The notes below the pieces were generated by a model. It had not been told where the DNA came from, ran no database searches, and saw only the letters and a program-made list of their open reading frames with translations. A program made the translations under genes and the position numbers. A DNA stretch of 9,296 nucleotides, from NCBI GenBank assembly GCA_947174965.1, contig CAMWKY010000061.1, forward strand, positions 1 to 9,296, written 5' to 3'. Positions within the stretch are counted from its first letter, which is position 1, and every line of letters begins with the position of its first letter. Positions 7,081 to 9,296 of this stretch are shown in pieces. This stretch comes from an uncultured Ruminococcus sp. (GTDB taxonomy: Bacteria; Bacillota; Clostridia; Oscillospirales; Ruminococcaceae).

Positions 7081-7971
7081 TTATGCCTCATCAAGCGACT
7101 TAATCAGACCAGCTTCAAGCTTCTGGATAGCTATTGCGTCCATGCCTGTAACTCCGTCGCCATTGTTGTAGCAGTCGGCATTTGCTCTGCCCTGCATTGT
7201 AAGTCCGTATTTGTCGCTGTTGCCTATATGCTGCATGATAGCTGTTGCATCTGCTATATTGACTTCGCCGTCCTCGTTTGCATCGCCGTCAAGTGTTTTT
7301 TCAGGCAAAGCATACTCAATATCTGTTACCTGAAGTTCAAACGCTTCAGTTGGAGCTATCCAACCGCTTTTAAGACCGGTTTTTTCATCTATATCACTAC
7401 ATATTTTCATTCTGTCATATACATTCGTTTCTTTTTCAAACTGAATGTCTATTTCAGTTCTACCACACCAACTTGAAATTTTATACGATATATTATTGTC
7501 TGTCAGATAACTTTCAAGCGTTTCTCTTTCTTTGTCGTTTACAAAATAACTGTGAAAAATGCTTGGAGTACAAATCTCGCCTATTAAAGAAGTTGTACCG
7601 TCTTCATATTTGTAGCAAGAATATCTATATGCATAAGTGTAATAGTGACCATTGTAAGGTTTTTCTGCTATATAAATATTCATTCCTCCATCATAACAAG
7701 TTACTGCTTCTCCGGTGTTACCATCTATATAAGACCGACCTTTCCTTTCTTTTTCACTAAATTTAAAATAATCTGTTGCTTCCTGCCAAAGAACATATTT
7801 TTCTTCCCCTACTTCCCTCATGATAGTAAAGGAGACTGTATAAGGATTAATATCTTTGTGGAGAGTATACATCCAATCTTCTGCTGTAGCATTTGAAACA
7901 AAAGAGGTTAATGAAACCGCACACATAACACTGGCACTGATAGTTGCCAGAAGTTTTTTAAGTTTTTTCAT
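7081..7971 (-). CDS. Secreted dockerin protein, unknown N-terminal domain (copy B)
   Basis: This paralogue of the gene at 6200 has 296 residues. The signal peptide (1-28) is nearly the same and ends SNA. The unknown domain (about 30-218) shares YTVSFT, LWQEA.DY.KF, TCYDGGMN.YI, YEDGTTS, LE.YL.DNNISY and VYD.M, but is clearly diverged and has extra Cys at 119, 169 and 191. The dockerin (about 228-290) is identical in protein to copy A except for the final residue. AGGAGGT (7978-7984) overlaps the TAG stop of the protease gene upstream, so translation is probably coupled. Two diverged copies of an exported domain next to an exported protease fit a protease inhibitor, substrate or chaperone pair, but no motif proves any of these. 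The first half is visibly AT-richer than the dockerin half. Confidence 0.85.
   Translation of the reverse strand: MKKLKKLLATISASVMCAVSLTSFVSNATAEDWMYTLHKDINPYTVSFTIMREVGEEKYVLWQEATDYFKFSEKERKGRSYIDGNTGEAVTCYDGGMNIYIAEKPYNGHYYTYAYRYSCYKYEDGTTSLIGEICTPSIFHSYFVNDKERETLESYLTDNNISYKISSWCGRTEIDIQFEKETNVYDRMKICSDIDEKTGLKSGWIAPTEAFELQVTDIEYALPEKTLDGDANEDGEVNIADATAIMQHIGNSDKYGLTMQGRANADCYNNGDGVTGMDAIAIQKLEAGLIKSLDEA
7091..7307 (-). repeat. Direct repeat, dockerin module copy B
   Basis: This is the second copy of the 217-base dockerin segment, offset by 881 bases from 6210-6426, with one silent difference. A second, less exact repeat joins the signal-peptide ends of the same genes (6981-7063 and 7889-7971, about 73 of 83 positions equal by hand count), as expected of a tandem gene duplication. 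Confidence 0.95.
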
Positions 7972-7982
7972 AATAATACCTC

Positions 7983-8921
7983 CTAATAATTAAGGTTTTT
8001 ATTTGATTTATAAAAATGTATTAAATCAGTAGTTATACGCATTCCAGCATTAATAGGATATTCTTTTCCATTTTCTTCATAAGACCCATCACCTACATTT
8101 ATTGCTACAACCGTATAATAAGTTTCTCCTCGTAACGATTCAGTCAAAAAAACAGGACCACCGCTATTGCCTTTTGACGTATCTGTATCATAAAATAACA
8201 AATTGTTATCGTCATATTCATCTGGTAGTTTTTTGATTTTACCATTTCCAGAATATTTCATGTGTTTTGTAGAACTATTATATTCATATGGAAATCCTGT
8301 AACAGTTACAGTAGCATTCTTATTTTTAAAAGAATCAGTTGGAACACCTAAATCAAAACACATATATGCACTTAAATCTTCCTTTACAGTAATGAGAGCA
8401 TAATCTGATATTGCATGGTATGTTTCATCAGATACAGCATTGATAAATTTTGTTGGTACATGATATTCTACAGGAGTAGCACGTAGTGAAACATTACCAC
8501 TTGTATCAAATAGTAAAACTTCAGATACACTTCTAGGTGTTCCATCTGCGTAACCATATAAACAGTGAGCGGCAGTAGCTATAGTATGCTTGCCAACCAC
8601 AAATCCTGAACCAAAACTTGAAATAGAACTTGTTTTAGTCAATATCTTAACAACGCCTGATTTTGTCCAGTCTATAACCCTGTCATCAGTATTAATAACT
8701 GCACGAGAATTATCATCTGTTTCCAAAGGTGCTAATGTATATGTTCTGAGAAGTCCACCAGTTTTAGCATTATATACTCTATATGTCAGTGAACTGTTTG
8801 CCGCATCAGAGTAGTTGTTTGTTGTATATGAAAACACCCAAACAATCATCAGTATAGCTGTAAAGAAAGCTATACATTTTTTAAAATCAAAAAAATTTGT
8901 TTTAATCATTCTTTTCACCAT
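7983..8921 (-). CDS. Exported V8/glutamyl-endopeptidase-like serine protease
   Basis: This is a chymotrypsin-fold (S1B-like) protease of 312 residues from the chosen start. A basic N-terminus and hydrophobic segment (about 15-32) direct export; cleavage may follow SDAA near 41. A pro-segment runs to about R73, after which AVINTDDR resembles the mature N-terminus of bacterial glutamyl endopeptidases. The triad is visible: H119 in ATAAHC, D173 in SDYALI and S253 in GNSGGP. A C-terminal MRITTDLIHFY helix fits the family. There is no dockerin, sortase signal or repeat. The frame is open to an ATG at 8927, but AGGAG lies only one base from that ATG and 7 bases from the ATG at 8921, which is preferred. 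The start overlaps the end of the small dockerin gene by 7 bases. Glu specificity is inferred only. The gene looks AT-richer than ilv genes. Confidence 0.9.
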   Translation of the reverse strand: MVKRMIKTNFFDFKKCIAFFTAILMIVWVFSYTTNNYSDAANSSLTYRVYNAKTGGLLRTYTLAPLETDDNSRAVINTDDRVIDWTKSGVVKILTKTSSISSFGSGFVVGKHTIATAAHCLYGYADGTPRSVSEVLLFDTSGNVSLRATPVEYHVPTKFINAVSDETYHAISDYALITVKEDLSAYMCFDLGVPTDSFKNKNATVTVTGFPYEYNSSTKHMKYSGNGKIKKLPDEYDDNNLLFYDTDTSKGNSGGPVFLTESLRGETYYTVVAINVGDGSYEENGKEYPINAGMRITTDLIHFYKSNKNLNY

Positions 8922-9187
8922 GTCCATGCTCCTGCTTCATAAAGTTGTATACAACGTACATCCATTTGGCTTACAACACCGTTTCCGTCAACGTCTAATT
9001 TGCTGAGGTCTTTCGGGCTGAAACGTCCGCCGAGATACTGCACAATATATGTGGCATCTGCTATATTAAAATATCCGTCTCCGTTAGGGTCTGGACGTGA
9101 AGCAGCACCGCTTGCAAAAGGCATCATACAGACTGCCGAAACTGCAACGGCTAAAGCACCTGCAATCAGTTTTTTCAATTTCTTCAT
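8915..9187 (-). CDS. Stand-alone secreted dockerin, 90 residues
   Basis: A signal peptide (about 1-28; MKKLKKLIAG, then a hydrophobic core and ASGA) is followed almost at once by a complete type I dockerin and nothing else. Calcium loop 1 has D33, N35, D37, N41 and D44, followed by the helix ATYIVQYLGG. Loop 2 has D65, D67, N69, S73 and D76, followed by the helix VRCIQLYEAG. The residues at loop positions 10-11 are Ile-Ala and Gln-Met, so the two halves are not symmetric. It ends GAWTW. The start has AAAGGAG (9198-9204) 10 bases upstream. It is the first gene of the run and overlaps the protease start by 7 bases. It could cap or compete for a cohesin, or pair non-covalently with the protease that lacks its own dockerin. 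Origin as a dockerin-protease gene split by mutation is possible, but each part has its own export signal. Confidence 0.88.
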   Translation of the reverse strand: MKKLKKLIAGALAVAVSAVCMMPFASGAASRPDPNGDGYFNIADATYIVQYLGGRFSPKDLSKLDVDGNGVVSQMDVRCIQLYEAGAWTW

Positions 9188-9296
9188 AATTAAATTTCTC
9201 CTTTCAATCGTTTAAGTTGGTTGATATTCTTTTATATAAGGCCTCCTCGGAAACTAAAATAATTGTTCATAATTCATTTTACCCTCTATATAGTAA
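9188..9296 (-). promoter_or_regulatory. Upstream region of the dockerin-protease operon
   Basis: These 109 bases hold the first gene's ribosome site (9198-9204). A TATAAA at 9231-9236 could be a -10 element, but no convincing -35 is found 17 bases upstream, and a CCGAGGAGGCC stretch (9239-9249) lies in the spacer with no start codon near it. A TATATA close to the right edge could be another -10 with its -35 outside the window. The promoter is not settled. Confidence 0.25.

Noticed and set aside
6210..7307. CRISPR or mobile-element origin of the 217-base repeats
   Set aside because: There are only two copies, both in frame and coding for dockerins, with no flanking target duplication or transposase. 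Tandem gene duplication with conversion fits.
8590..9215. Plus-strand frames opposite the protease and small dockerin
   Set aside because: They are antisense shadows with no ribosome sites. The minus-strand proteins have catalytic and calcium-binding motifs.
9254..9277. A seven-codon reading frame (MNYEQLF) with a weak GAGGG site upstream of the dockerin operon
   Set aside because: Too short and without codon bias or a terminator behind it. Chance is the simplest explanation.

Overview
Everything recognisable in this window lies on the minus strand. It suggests a cellulosome-type Ruminococcus or a close relative among the Clostridia. Three secreted proteins carry type I dockerin modules of the Ruminococcus style, leuA is headed by a T-box, and the Shine-Dalgarno sites are strong AGGAGG types. 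The genus is inferred from style, not proven.

Read in the direction of transcription (right to left), the window has two halves. Positions 9187 to 6200 hold a tight four-gene run of exported proteins: a 90-residue stand-alone dockerin, a V8/glutamyl-endopeptidase-like serine protease, and two tandem paralogues with an unrecognised N-terminal domain and a C-terminal dockerin. Start and stop codons overlap or lie within 17 bases, so this looks like one operon. The two dockerin modules are nearly identical in DNA (217 bases, one silent difference), while the domains in front of them have diverged.

Positions 6180 to 46 hold branched-chain amino acid biosynthesis. A consensus promoter and a T-box leader precede leuA (2-isopropylmalate synthase). 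After leuA comes a second promoter and a 250-base leader. That leader encodes a 35-residue peptide dense in Ile and Val codons, followed by an intrinsic terminator and mutually exclusive RNA helices, which is the architecture of a ribosome-mediated attenuator. It precedes ilvB, ilvN, a small four-helix membrane protein of unknown function, and ilvC. IlvB/IlvN make acetolactate or acetohydroxybutyrate, IlvC makes the dihydroxy acids, and LeuA takes the valine precursor 2-ketoisovalerate into leucine. ilvD and leuBCD are not in the window.

The two biosynthetic units therefore appear to sense supply in different ways: leuA through uncharged tRNA-Leu at a T-box, and ilvB-ilvN-(orf)-ilvC through translation of an Ile/Val-rich leader peptide. 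The points most worth a second look are that attenuator with its extra long-range helix, and the protease, stand-alone dockerin and paired dockerin-protein operon. No mobile element, CRISPR array, tRNA or rRNA was seen.
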